From positions 2,034,203 to 2,098,202 of the forward strand of contig NC_135222.1 in NCBI RefSeq assembly GCF_052324685.1: 64,000 nt of DNA, written 5' to 3'. This document shows, in pieces, positions 23,981 to 33,761 of the stretch. The translations under genes and the position numbers were made by a program. Source of the DNA: Brachyhypopomus gauderio. Taxonomy: Eukaryota > Chordata > Actinopteri > Gymnotiformes > Hypopomidae. The notes beneath the pieces were generated by a model. The model did not search any database. It saw only the letters and a list, made by a program, of their open reading frames with translations, and was not told the origin of the DNA. Within the stretch, counting starts at the first letter, position 1. Every line of letters starts with the position of its first letter.

Positions 23981-24485
23981 TGTTATGCAGAGACACGCGA
24001 ACGCGCATAAACCATGTGGTCTTATGCGGCGGTACGCGAACGCGCATACACCACGTAGGGTTGTATTAAACCCAAACACCAAAATCACAAAACAAAACAA
24101 AAAACAGAGACCACCGCCAAAACGATCACGAGAAAAGATACAAAGGAAAAAGTCTTCGTGAAGGAAGCACGAAGGAAAACCACCAACAGAAAAGAAACAA
24201 AATAATGACACGGAATAAACTCAACGTGAGGTAAGTAGCCTACGAAAACACAGCACGCAAATCTAAAGAAACGCGGAAGAGCTCAACGCGATGTACGTAA
24301 TAAAAGAAATGCAAAACCATGAAACAAAAGAAACGCGGAATTAAATCAACGCGAGTTAGGTTCACAAAAGGAAAACAAAAACCGCCAGGGGAAGAACCGG
24401 CTCACCAATATAGACGGCGAAAAAATAAAAACTTCCCAAGATCTGAAAGAGAAACAAGAGGAGAAAACAGTGGGGGGGAAACTTG
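23981..24485 (-). repeat. left LTR region of the Gypsy-type fossil
   Basis: Near-identical to 27476-27936 over its length. It starts TGTTATGC on the plus strand. Confidence 0.75.
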
Positions 24486-25485
24486 AACTCATTTATGAAC
24501 CTTTGAAAGACTGCGGGGGCGTTCATGAGCCCGAACGGCATGACCAGGTACTCGTAGTGTCCTGATGGGGTGATAAAAGCGGTCTTCCACTCGTCCCTCT
24601 CTCTCACACAAACCAGATTGTACGCACTCCGCAGGTCTAGCTTGGTGAAGACCGCGGCTTGTTGTGGGGACTCGAATGCGGTCGCCATAAGGGGCAGTGG
24701 GTGACGGTCTTTAACCGTGATTTTATTGAGGCCCCGGTAGTCAATGCATGGCCTTAACCCACCGTCTTTCTTCCCAACAAAGAAGAAACCGGCCCCCGCA
24801 GGGGAGGTGGAAGGCTGGATGAGACCAGCAGCCAGGGACTCCTGAATATATTGCTCCATGGGCTTACGCTCGGGTACACCTCTTGGAGGTTATGGTACTC
24901 GGAGGGAACCCGACGTAGGTCAATAGCTTCGGGCAGAGACAGGAGCTCCGACACATAGGGCCCCATTGACTGACGGTCAGATGGAGCCAGTCAATCTCAG
25001 GGTTGTGGCGTTGGAGCCAGGGAAGGCCAAGGATCAACAGCGTTTTGGGGGCCTTAATGACGTAGAGGGCTATGTGCTCGGTGTGCCCCCCTATAGACAA
25101 TACGAATGGGATAGTCTGGTCAGCGACCCCCCCTGAGGACAGCTACCTGCCGTTCACCACGGCCACAGCAAGAGGCGTGCTCAGCGGGACCAAAGGCACA
25201 CCGAGCGCTTCGACTAAAGCAGCGTCGATAAAGTTCCCTGCCGCTCCTGAATCAACAAACGCGAGGTGCCTATGCCTGGTAGATCCCCGCCACGACAGGG
25301 TAGTGTGAAGTGTCAAACCGTTGGTATGGGGAGAACCCGAAAGGCCCGCTGGAGGCCTCCCTTCTACCAGCGGACCTGTGCTTTTCCCTGTAGGTCCGGG
25401 CATACCATGCGTTTGTGTCCCTCCTTGCCACAATACAGACACCGGCCTTCAAGCATGCGCGACTGCCTTTCTTGTGGGTCGAGAT

Positions 25486-26452
25486 CAGAGGTGAAAAGAG
25501 TACTGAAAAATTGTAATTGAGTAAAAGTATCATTACTTTGCCTAAAATCTATTCAGAGTAAAAGTAAAATTACCCATCTCAAAATTTACTCGAGTAAAAG
25601 TACAAAATTACTTCATTTAAAATGTAATTTGAGTAAAAGTTACTTAGTGAACCAAATTCAGCACAAGTTGTTTTAATCAATTTCAAAGTGTATTTACGTG
25701 CACATCCACACTTGCAAAAAGATCAGCTGGGCTCAGGAACATACTTCCTCACAGCACAAGGACAAGGAATTGTGCAAACAATTTTCAGTCCTATTGTCCA
25801 ATGGACAACACTATGATAAGGATAAAGAAATTTAAATTACAAATTATTCAAAAAACAAAATGCACACAAAATTAAGTGCCCACAAGATGCCACAAATCAA
25901 ACTAAAATGCAACAGATTTCCACTACTCACAATAAAATGCCCACAGGATCCCACATCAAAAATTAAAAAATGCTCATAGGATCCCACAATTTAAAAGTAA
26001 GTGCTCACAGGATCCAACTATTCAAAATACAGTGCCCACCAGATCCCACTATTCACAATAAAATGTCCACAGGATCCCACAGAATCTGATAGATAGAAGA
26101 TTTAAAAATAGAACAATCTCATCCTTTTGGAAAAAAAGTGCACCAGATTACGACCTGATTATGAGACAATGGAAAGGGTGCGTGCAAGGCAAGGCCATGC
26201 AATTGGCCTTCAGTTCTGGGACTCAGAAGTTTAAATTTCTGCCCGCATTTAATTTTTCACCATCAATATTTTTGTACTCAGTAATGTGAGGGCGTTCAAA
26301 TGTAGTGAAGTAAAACTACTTGGGGCAAAATGTACTCAAGTAAAAGTAAAAATTACATATTTCAAAAATTACTCAGAAAATTACAAATTACTCATAAAAA
26401 GTACTCAGTTACAGTAATGTGAGTAAATGTAATTAGTTACTTTCCACCTCTG
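25486..26452. mobile_element. Tol2-like non-autonomous hAT inside the LTR fossil
   Basis: TIRs CAGAGGTGAAAAGAGTACTG and (minus) CAGAGGTGGAAAGTAACTA with subterminal GAGTAAAAGTA repeats. A perfect 8-bp TSD GTCGAGAT lies at 25478-25485 and 26453-26460. The interior (25900-26080) repeats a CCCACAGGATCCCAC-type motif several times. Non-coding. Confidence 0.9.
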
Positions 26453-26640
26453 GTCGAGATGGGCCTGGCCTATCTGCATTGGCTGTTCTTTGTTCTCCTC
26501 CCTGGTCTCACTACCCACAGCGAAAGAACAGACTTTGGCTGTATGCGCAACACTGGTGGTTTGGGATCGGTGCTGCTGTGTACGCTCTCGTAGCCTGTTG
26601 TCCAGTCTGACCGTGAGGTCAATGCATGCGTCAAGACTGT

Positions 26641-26837
26641 GGGCAGTGGGCAGTCATGGCCTGGTGGTTAGGGAACTGGTCTTGTGACCGGAGGGTCGAT
26701 TCCCAGACCTGAGGCCATGACTGAGGTGCCCCTGAGCAAGGCCCTAACCCTCAATTCCTCACTTGTATTAAAAAATTTGATAAAAATGTAACTCGCTCTG
26801 GATAAGGGCGTCTGCCAAAGCCAAATGCCGTAAATGT
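26641..26837 (+). mobile_element. tRNA-headed SINE
   Basis: Promoter-like boxes: A box within TGGCCTGGTGGTTAGGG and B box GGGTCGATTCCC. A fish SINE body follows, and the tail CTCTGGATAAGGGCGTCTGC is shared by many teleost SINEs. An 8-bp TSD AAGACTGT lies at 26633-26640 and 26838-26845. It sits inside the LTR fossil. Confidence 0.88.
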
Positions 26838-27475
26838 AAGACTGTCTGGGGGTTCGCAAACGGCCAATTCGTCCTTCAGGGTGTCGTTAAGCCCTTCCTG
26901 GTAAACTGCCAACAGGGCTGCGGATCCCCATTTCAGTCAGCCAGTCAGCTACTGATCGCTTGCCTTGGCGTAACCGTAACAGGCGACCAAACCACCCCCT
27001 CGGAGGCAGGATGATGGAATGCCTGCCGCATGGCCTCGGAGAAACGTTCATAGGACACACATAGCTCAGTCTGGTTCTCCCACACACGGGTTGCCCATGA
27101 CAATGCCTTCCCAGAGAGGAGAGCCAGCACGTAGGCTACTTTGGCTCTCTCAGTGGGGAAGCGCGATGGCTGCTGTTTTAAAATAAGCGAACATTGCAGC
27201 AAAAAGCCTCAGCACTCCTCCGGATCTCCGGAGTAATGCTTTGGCGCAGGCAGGGCAGGTTCTACCAGTGCCTGGGCCACAGGAGCAACGACAAGAACAA
27301 CAGGCTGTGCAGTGGCTTGAGTGGCACGGTCAGGCTCTGTAACTGTAACTGAGTCAATATGTGTTGTAGTATTTCTTCATGACTGCTCAACACCTGACCC
27401 TGCTGCATTACGGCAGCACTCAGATCCGCTATGTCTTGTGGTGTAGCTGGGTTCATGTTTTAGGCTGAGTTGTAC

Positions 27476-28195
27476 TGTTATGCTGGGACACGAGAACGCG
27501 CATACACCGAGTAGGGTTGTATTAAACCCAAGTGCCAAAACAAAACAAAAAACAGAGACCACCGCCAAAACGCTCGTGGGAAAAGATACAAAAGGAAAAT
27601 GTCTTCGTGAAGAAAGCACAAAGGAAACCACCAACAGAAAAGAAACAAAATAATGACGTGGAATAAACTCAACGTGAGGTAAGTAGCCTACGAAAACACA
27701 GCACGCAAAACTAAAGAAACGCAGAAGAGCTCAACGCAATGTACGTAATAAAAGAAATGCAAAACCATAAACAAAAGAAACGCGGAATTAAATCAACGCG
27801 AGTTAGGTTCACAAAAGGGAAACAAAAACCGCTGGGGGAAGAACCGGCTCACCAATCTAGATGGCAAAAAAATAAAAACTTCCCAAAACAACCTGAAAGA
27901 GAAACAAGAGAAGAAAACAGCGGGGGGGAAACTTGAGAAGGACCCAAAAGGGTAAATTTCAAGAAGTTAAAACACTTGAAAAAACAGCAACAGAGACGAG
28001 AGGCGAGGAGGCAAAATACAACGAGGAGTGTACCAAGACGTTACCGGCTGACCGCTCGAGAAAAACAAACAACTCAGCGAAGAGACGCTGCAGCGAGCCT
28101 CCCTAAGAAGGGAGCAAGACAGCTGAATGTCATCTTCGCTGATTACGTCTACGTGACGTAGATCGCGAGCGCCCTCTGGTGGTCATGGGCAGGGC
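27476..28195 (-). repeat. right (5') LTR of the Gypsy-type fossil
   Basis: Begins TGTTATGC on the plus strand; the outer boundary near 28195 is approximate. The gag start (MNPATPQDIADL) lies just inside it on the minus strand. Confidence 0.65.
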
Positions 28196-28435
28196 AGTGC
28201 TGGGGCCTTTCGCTAATAAATGTAATGCAAATTCATGTTCTTCTTTGTAAATTACATTAGAGTGTTATATAATGTTTGGCAATGATAGAGAATATGAAAA
28301 GAAAGGGTCAGTGTCAGACAGGAATTCAGCAGTTTTTGGCCAAAAGATTGAGTCAGCCAGACGCTGAAACAGAGCAGAGAGAGAGCAGCAGAAGACTGTA
28401 GACCAGAGGCTGGTCGGGAGCAGGGCACCTCAATC

Positions 28436-28560
28436 AATCAATCAAATTTTATTTATATAGCGCTTTTTACAACAGTTGTTGTCACAAAGCAGCTTTACAA
28501 GTGCCGAGTCCTAGCCCCCAGTGAGCAAGCCAAGGGCGACACCTCCAGTCTCTCATCAGG
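28436..28560. repeat. retroposon tail-like repeat
   Basis: ATTTTATTTATATAGCGCTT followed by TTTACAACAGTTGTTGTCAC and AAAGCAGCTTTAC is a very common fish interspersed repeat, usually the 3' part of a LINE or SINE. An AATC microsatellite-like start is present. Confidence 0.6.
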
Positions 28561-28851
28561 TCATAAATCATTTAAGGAGAGCAACAACTGTTAATGTAAT
28601 GTATGAAGTGTCTGATATTGTGAAATGGCACATAACTTTACTGAATTCTTACACCTCATAGTGATAAGATTTACCATAACTTTAATGTAATGTCTTTAAT
28701 TTTTATTGGTTTGTATATCACCACATGTACAACGACTCACTTTATATTTTAAGCTTTCAAGTCTTTCCTTCAGTTTTAAATAAATAATAATGTGGTCTTG
28801 TAGACAGCATGGTTTCTGCTGAATAGTTTGTGACATATATTTGTATTTTAG

Positions 28852-29318
28852 CCATAAACTGGGACAGGACTCTTTCTGATAAGGACAAGCAGAGTGAAGT
28901 TGATGACTTAACTCCCCATTCTACTGAGCCACCAGAGTCACCAATCAGTGCAGATCCTATAGGATCTGATGGTAAGAGGCTCTCTCGGAAAGTAATAACT
29001 GCTTGCATGTGTATTGTGACACTAAGCTTATGTTAAATAATTTGTCATTTGCTGCTTTCAGACGTCTTCCAGTGTGGTGCACAGAATCCTGTGCAGACGT
29101 CAAATGATTGTTCTGCTCCAGTAGGACCTGATGGTATGCTTTTCATTCTGTAAATGGTCTTTAAATTTCAGTGAATTATGCACTCATTCACTTACTGTTG
29201 CTGAATGCCATGAAAGTTAAAAGTTGAGGGATATTAACAATTGATTCCAACTTTTATTTAATTTGCTTCTCACCAGACATTTCCCAGTCAAGAGCAGGAG
29301 GCCCTGTGCAGCCTGTCC
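28852..29318 (+). pseudogene. array of three short symmetric exons, gene not recognised
   Basis: Three candidate exons with good AG/GT borders: 28852-28971 (120 nt), 29062-29133 (72 nt) and one from 29277 onward. All start and end in phase 1 and are multiples of three. Their peptides share a pattern (ADPIGSDD, SAPVGPDD, then DISQSRAGGPVQPV), as if duplicated from one another. The third runs into a TTAA at 29319 where a piggyBac-like element begins, so the gene is disrupted. No domain was recognised. Repeated phase-1 mini-exons are known from fish NLR-type genes, but the sequence does not identify them as such. Confidence 0.4.
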
Positions 29319-29956
29319 TTAACCCTCTATGGTACACATTAGGATATCAGTTGCAAAAAAATATTTGTAATGTTTTTCTTGCTTAAAATTGGACACTTTA
29401 ACAAAATCAATATACATTTTCATTATTTTAAAATTTATTTCTTATTTTTAAGGTTGTTGCCTCAAGGCAACATTGTACCATAAGGTACAAAATTAAACAT
29501 TTAATGTTTTCATACAGAAAAAACTAAGAATATTTCTTCAAATTGTATATTTCTTTTGCCAAATACTTAAATAAAAAGATTTTATTCATTTTTTAAGCAT
29601 AATAGATTTCAGATTTCACAATAAGTAAGTTTATGTATTCAGCCGTTGCTCTCAGGCAACATTGTACCATTGCGGAACAATTCTTTTTCTAAGTAATCAT
29701 ATCCATTTATGAAATACAAATCAATATCCAATCCATTAGATTTTTTAGAATTCAAAACAGTAAATAACACCAATACCTTCCTTGTCATTACATTCACAAG
29801 CATGCCCATACACATACAAGACCATCCGCATAAACATACAAGTACCCACATGAACATCACCATCTCCTTCCTCTGTTTGACACATCACTGTTTGTAAAAC
29901 TTGAGGAAGCAATTCCTCTCCACACAGGTAGGTAGCACATGATGAGCAGTAAACCT

Positions 29957-30211
29957 TTATAATTCCTGAGCAAACTGGGTATTTTCATATCTCTTTGTGT
30001 TCCACCCAAACAGGCCAGTGTCCTGTCTGATCAAAACACACTGGTACTGCTGGCCATGCTGCAGATGCTTTTGGCATCGTTTCAGTTGGTAATTTTCATT
30101 ACCATCATCATCATCATCACTCTCACTCTCCCTGTGCTGGTTTGCACCTATCAACTCATCTTCCTCATCACTATATGATACCTCATCCTCACTGTCAACT
30201 GGCATTGCCAC
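29957..30211 (-). pseudogene. acidic N-terminal fragment, possibly piggyBac-like transposase
   Basis: About 84 codons: MAMPVDSEDEVSYSDEEDEL, a DDDDD run, then CQKHLQHGQQYQC. Acidic N-termini are usual in piggyBac transposases, but no diagnostic residue is present, so the assignment rests on the surrounding TTAA/TIR context. Confidence 0.35.
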
Positions 30212-30929
30212 CTGTACTGTAGCCTACATCTTTTAGACTTGCCATAGAAAATTCATCTCCTCTATTCAAATGTACAAATCTATACTACGTGAATTACAAA
30301 TTCTTCTAAATGTAATAGATAAACAATTTCCTGGAAAATACATAAAATTTATATAGATAATGTAAAAATATTGCATGCACTCCTACACTAATTGTTGCAG
30401 CTGTTTTGAGTTAGAATTTGTGCACACGTGATTTCATTATAGTACAGTGTTGCCTCAGGGCAACATGCACTTTTTTGTATTTTTATGAGATATATTTGAT
30501 TACATCTAATGTAAAATGCTTGAAAATACATCTTCACTTACCAATAAATAATGTTTAGATTTTTTAAAGATGTAAAATTGGATGGAAATAGCTGAAAAAC
30601 ACACTTTTCTGAGAGAAAGAAATGGTGCCATGTGACTTGTGTGTATGTGCTGAAAAAGGAAGCAAAATGGTCACCTGTAGAGCATGTGATGTGACCAATT
30701 TTTAGCATTTTCATTGGTTAATATAGGGTCATATAGTTCTTAAGGTGGACAGAGAAGTATATAGCATGCCTAATTTTCTTTCAACATGATGTAGCCCAGG
30801 GTTAAACCAGTAACCCTAGTCTAACATTTCTAGAGTAAACATTTATTGAAATATGTTTTGTTAAAATATGTTCTAATTTGTGAGACTTTTAAGCTGATAG
30901 GGTGTAGCTAACTAACTCAGTTATTATGC

Positions 30930-32125
30930 CAGTGTAGAGTGAAGTGTAGAGGAATCCCATTTGCTCGCAATACTAACTTTACTGCCAGAGCTATGAACAG
31001 TAATTGGGAAAGAGACCATCTATCAACCCTTTTCTCTAATCAGAGTGGGGAGGGGCCAGGGCACTCACACTGAAGCGCGAGCGGAGTCCGTTAGTCGGAG
31101 TCAGAGTGAGATTGAGGGAAGAGAGACACACCGAGATTTTATATGGTTTTTTCGTGACCCAAATATCATTTTGTGTCCGAGTTTTAGTTATTTGTCTGTT
31201 TAAACGAGTTAACTGCTACCAGTTAGGTTTTGAGGAGCAGTAGAGTCACCCTGCCGTGTTTATACGGTTAATTGAAGTTTCAGCAATATTAGCATTCTGC
31301 TAACCGTTAGTGCTAGCTATTTCGCCGTTCATCGGCGAGTGTGTTGAACGGTAGACTGCACGTTTGTCAGCCGAGTGAGACGAGCCGCTAGCTGATAGCG
31401 CCCTGGGTCACCGGAACACCCAGAGTTCCTCAGTCTTGCCTCCGCGGGACGAAAACACCACCCGATAGCGCTCCGAGTTACCGGAATGCTCGGAGTTCCT
31501 CAGCCACCATTACAATCTCCACTGCATTCCAAGATGGCGGGAGCCCGAGTTTGTGAGCGCACTACACCTAAGCACTGATTCGTGTACCGTCCGAATATAA
31601 AGCCAAGGATTCGTTACATACTGCACTTCAACAGGCCTGCACCATTTTATTATTTTATTATTTTTATGCCAGCTTTTACAAAAGCGTTAAGAGTTATTGA
31701 AGGGTGACCGGTCACACTAAATTTATAGATAAGTACTAGACTTAGATTCTGTTGTGTTGTATTTTCTATACACTGTTATATTTAAGTGAAACCATTAATC
31801 TGGTTAGAGCTGGTTCTAGAAGTCTTACAGATTTTAAACTGCATCGCAGTTATCTAACTAGCAGAATATTTTGTTATTCACAGAATTTGAGTACTATAAC
31901 AGATTCTAAAGCTAAATCATTTTGTTAATTTGATATCTACATTTGGAATTGTGTTTTGGTATTTATTTTCCTTTATAGCTAAAATATATTTATATAATTA
32001 ATATATAATTAAAATACATTCTGCTAGTAAAACTGTCTGTGTCCACTCTATGGGTATATGGTTGGTATGAGTCAGAGTTAGATCGGGTAAAGTTAAGTTA
32101 ACTAGTAACAACTGGAGCTTAACAG
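30930..32125. other. GC-rich promoter-like stretch, possible solo LTR fossil
   Basis: Contains two direct copies of a block of about 40 bp beginning GATAGCGC and ending GAGTTCCTCAG (31396-31433 and 31464-31503), then TATAAAG at 31598 and AT-rich sequence. Such enhancer-like repeats upstream of a TATA box would fit an LTR. No coding parts, clear ends or TSD were seen and the family is unknown. Confidence 0.25.
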
Positions 32126-32241
32126 GTGAGAACCACACCCACAAACTCAGTATAATCACAAACACCACCCCCTCTGTGGCAACAGAGGGCTACAATGATA
32201 AAGTAGTATGTGTTGCCTGGAGGCAACAAGGTACCATAGAG

Positions 32242-33325
32242 CAGGGGTTCTCAACTGGTCTCAGCCCGGGACCCACTTTTTCTCATTGTCATTAAGTCGC
32301 GACCCAGTTTTATACAGTACAAATGTTATAACAAATTAAAAGGGTAAACAATTGGTGGTTACCATGGCAACAAGATGGTTCTCATGCTGGGCTACATACT
32401 AAAAATTACTCAAGGAGCCAGTAGGTCCTAAAATGAAAAAATCAGGCACCAATAACTTTTTCTAGGTGCCATAATATAAACTAATAAGCACTCACATCAG
32501 GTCAGCTGTTATTTAGGATCTCTGTCGTCCAACATGACTGATGTTTTCTCTTCCTTGTAACTGTGGTTAAGTTGGTTTCATGTTCGCGTATTCGGAATTA
32601 GACATGTTTTAAATGTACTATTATTACCATCTACAAATGACAACATGGACAAAAGTGGTGGTCGTAAAGGCCCCGGAGCACTGCGCACTCTTTTTTTCTG
32701 CAAAGATTTAAATAATTTTTTTAACGATTCTTCATAAGATAAAAACAAGTTGTATAAATATTAAGTGCACATTTTGTCAAATGTTTAAATAGCTTTTAAA
32801 ATGTCCATCATAAGAGCATAAAACAAGTTATAGTTAAGTGCATCCTAATCAACAACCTTGTTTTGTGGAATTATGATGGCCCATTTAAAAGCTATTGAAA
32901 TATTTGACAAAAACTGACCACCACACATTGATGCAAGGTATAAATACCCATCTTTTAGTTGTAGGTTGTTATTAAAGATTAACTTTATGTAATCCAACTT
33001 CTTTGGTGGTCTTAGATGGACCGTTTAAAAGCTATTGAAATTATTGCAAAAAACAGTGCGCAGTGCTCTGGGGCCTTTACGACCTCCACTTCCGTGTTAA
33101 GGTCATTTGTAGACGGTGCCTTAGACCGTGCAGCGGTGACAGGAGTATATTTAAAATAACATGTTTTAAAATACATATATTCCTGATGTAAACAAAGTTG
33201 TAGATGTTTGTCTTGGGTGCCAGAAATAAGAATTTGCATATTTTGGTACTTTTAACTTAAAGGTATTGAAGAAAGAATTCCGAATATGCGAACGTGAAAC
33301 GAACTTGACCAGGTTTCATAGTATG
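32242..33325. mobile_element. fold-back non-autonomous hAT element, copy 2 (inverted, truncated)
   Basis: Begins CAGGGGTTCTCAACTGG and is the reverse complement of about 10670-11756. A 228-bp stretch (33012-33239) translates to exactly the same 75 residues as 10756-10983. It ends at about 33325, without the other TIR, where pogo-like sequence begins. Eight bp before it (CCATAGAG) belong to the piggyBac-like end. Confidence 0.88.
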
Positions 33326-33540
33326 TATAGCCTACGTACGGTGTATACAGTACAGTATTTCAATACTACAAACGTTTTTTTGCATTATGGCTCCAAAGAA
33401 AGGCTCTAGTAGTAGACTTTTTTAAGGACCGGAACCAATTACAATACTTTACAATTTAAAGTATTGCTTCCAGAACCGAGCAGTTCGAGATACGAGCACG
33501 GGTCTGGAACGGATTAAACTCGTATCTCGAGGTACCACTG
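33326..33540. mobile_element. pogo/Tigger-like fragment
   Basis: The right end read on minus, CAGTGGTACCTCGAGATACG, is a Tigger/pogo-type terminus, with TA directly outside at 33541-33542. A short MAPKKGSSS start near 33398, like the N-terminus of pogo transposases, is fused to the 3' end, so this is an internally deleted copy. Confidence 0.65.
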
Positions 33541-33761
33541 TATTACGTTATAAATGTAATTGTCAAATTAAAAAAAGGTCTTGAAATTGGAGGGTGAGCT
33601 GCCTATTTGTTGTAGGTAACGTTTCAAAGATGAAAAACAATTATGTGCGCGTTTCACACAGCAAATTGTCCCTCACGCACTCCATACTGAGGAAGTACAC
33701 CGGTTGTCTCGTGATCTTGATATGATTAAGTTAATTTTTGCTATTTCAGTTTCCTAAAACA

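Larger units (their letters stand above)
23981..28195 (-). mobile_element. Ty3/Gypsy-type LTR retrotransposon, broken fossil
   Basis: Minus-strand element. The 5' LTR is on the right (from 27476 to about 28195) and the 3' LTR region on the left (23981 to about 24485). The LTR copies share TGTTATGC starts and a long AACAAAACAAAAAACAGAGA-containing body. Between them, in minus-strand order, are gag (about 27456-26860), a retroviral-type aspartic protease with DSGAAGNF (near 25230) and a reverse transcriptase N-terminal part (24859-24480). The rest of pol is not seen. It is broken in several places and carries a hAT (25486-26452) and a SINE (26641-26837). The LTR copies still align well by eye, so it is of moderate age. 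Confidence 0.85.
29323..32241 (-). mobile_element. piggyBac-like element, right end cut by a hAT
   Basis: The left end CCCTCTATGGTAC follows TTAA (29319-29322). The right end reads GGTACCATAGAG at 32230-32241, the inverted match, and is immediately followed by the fold-back hAT copy 2, so the right TTAA is displaced. The palindrome GTTGCCTnnAGGCAAC recurs at 29456, 29644, 30449 and 32212. A minus-strand acidic frame (29957-30211) could be a transposase N-terminus. No catalytic DDD part was recognised. A TTAA at 30802-30805 next to CCCAGG might instead be the right end of a shorter element. Confidence 0.5.

Noticed and set aside
26650-26720. tRNA gene-like A and B boxes
   Set aside because: They belong to a SINE with its own TSD and a SINE tail; no cloverleaf with an anticodon arm was convincing.
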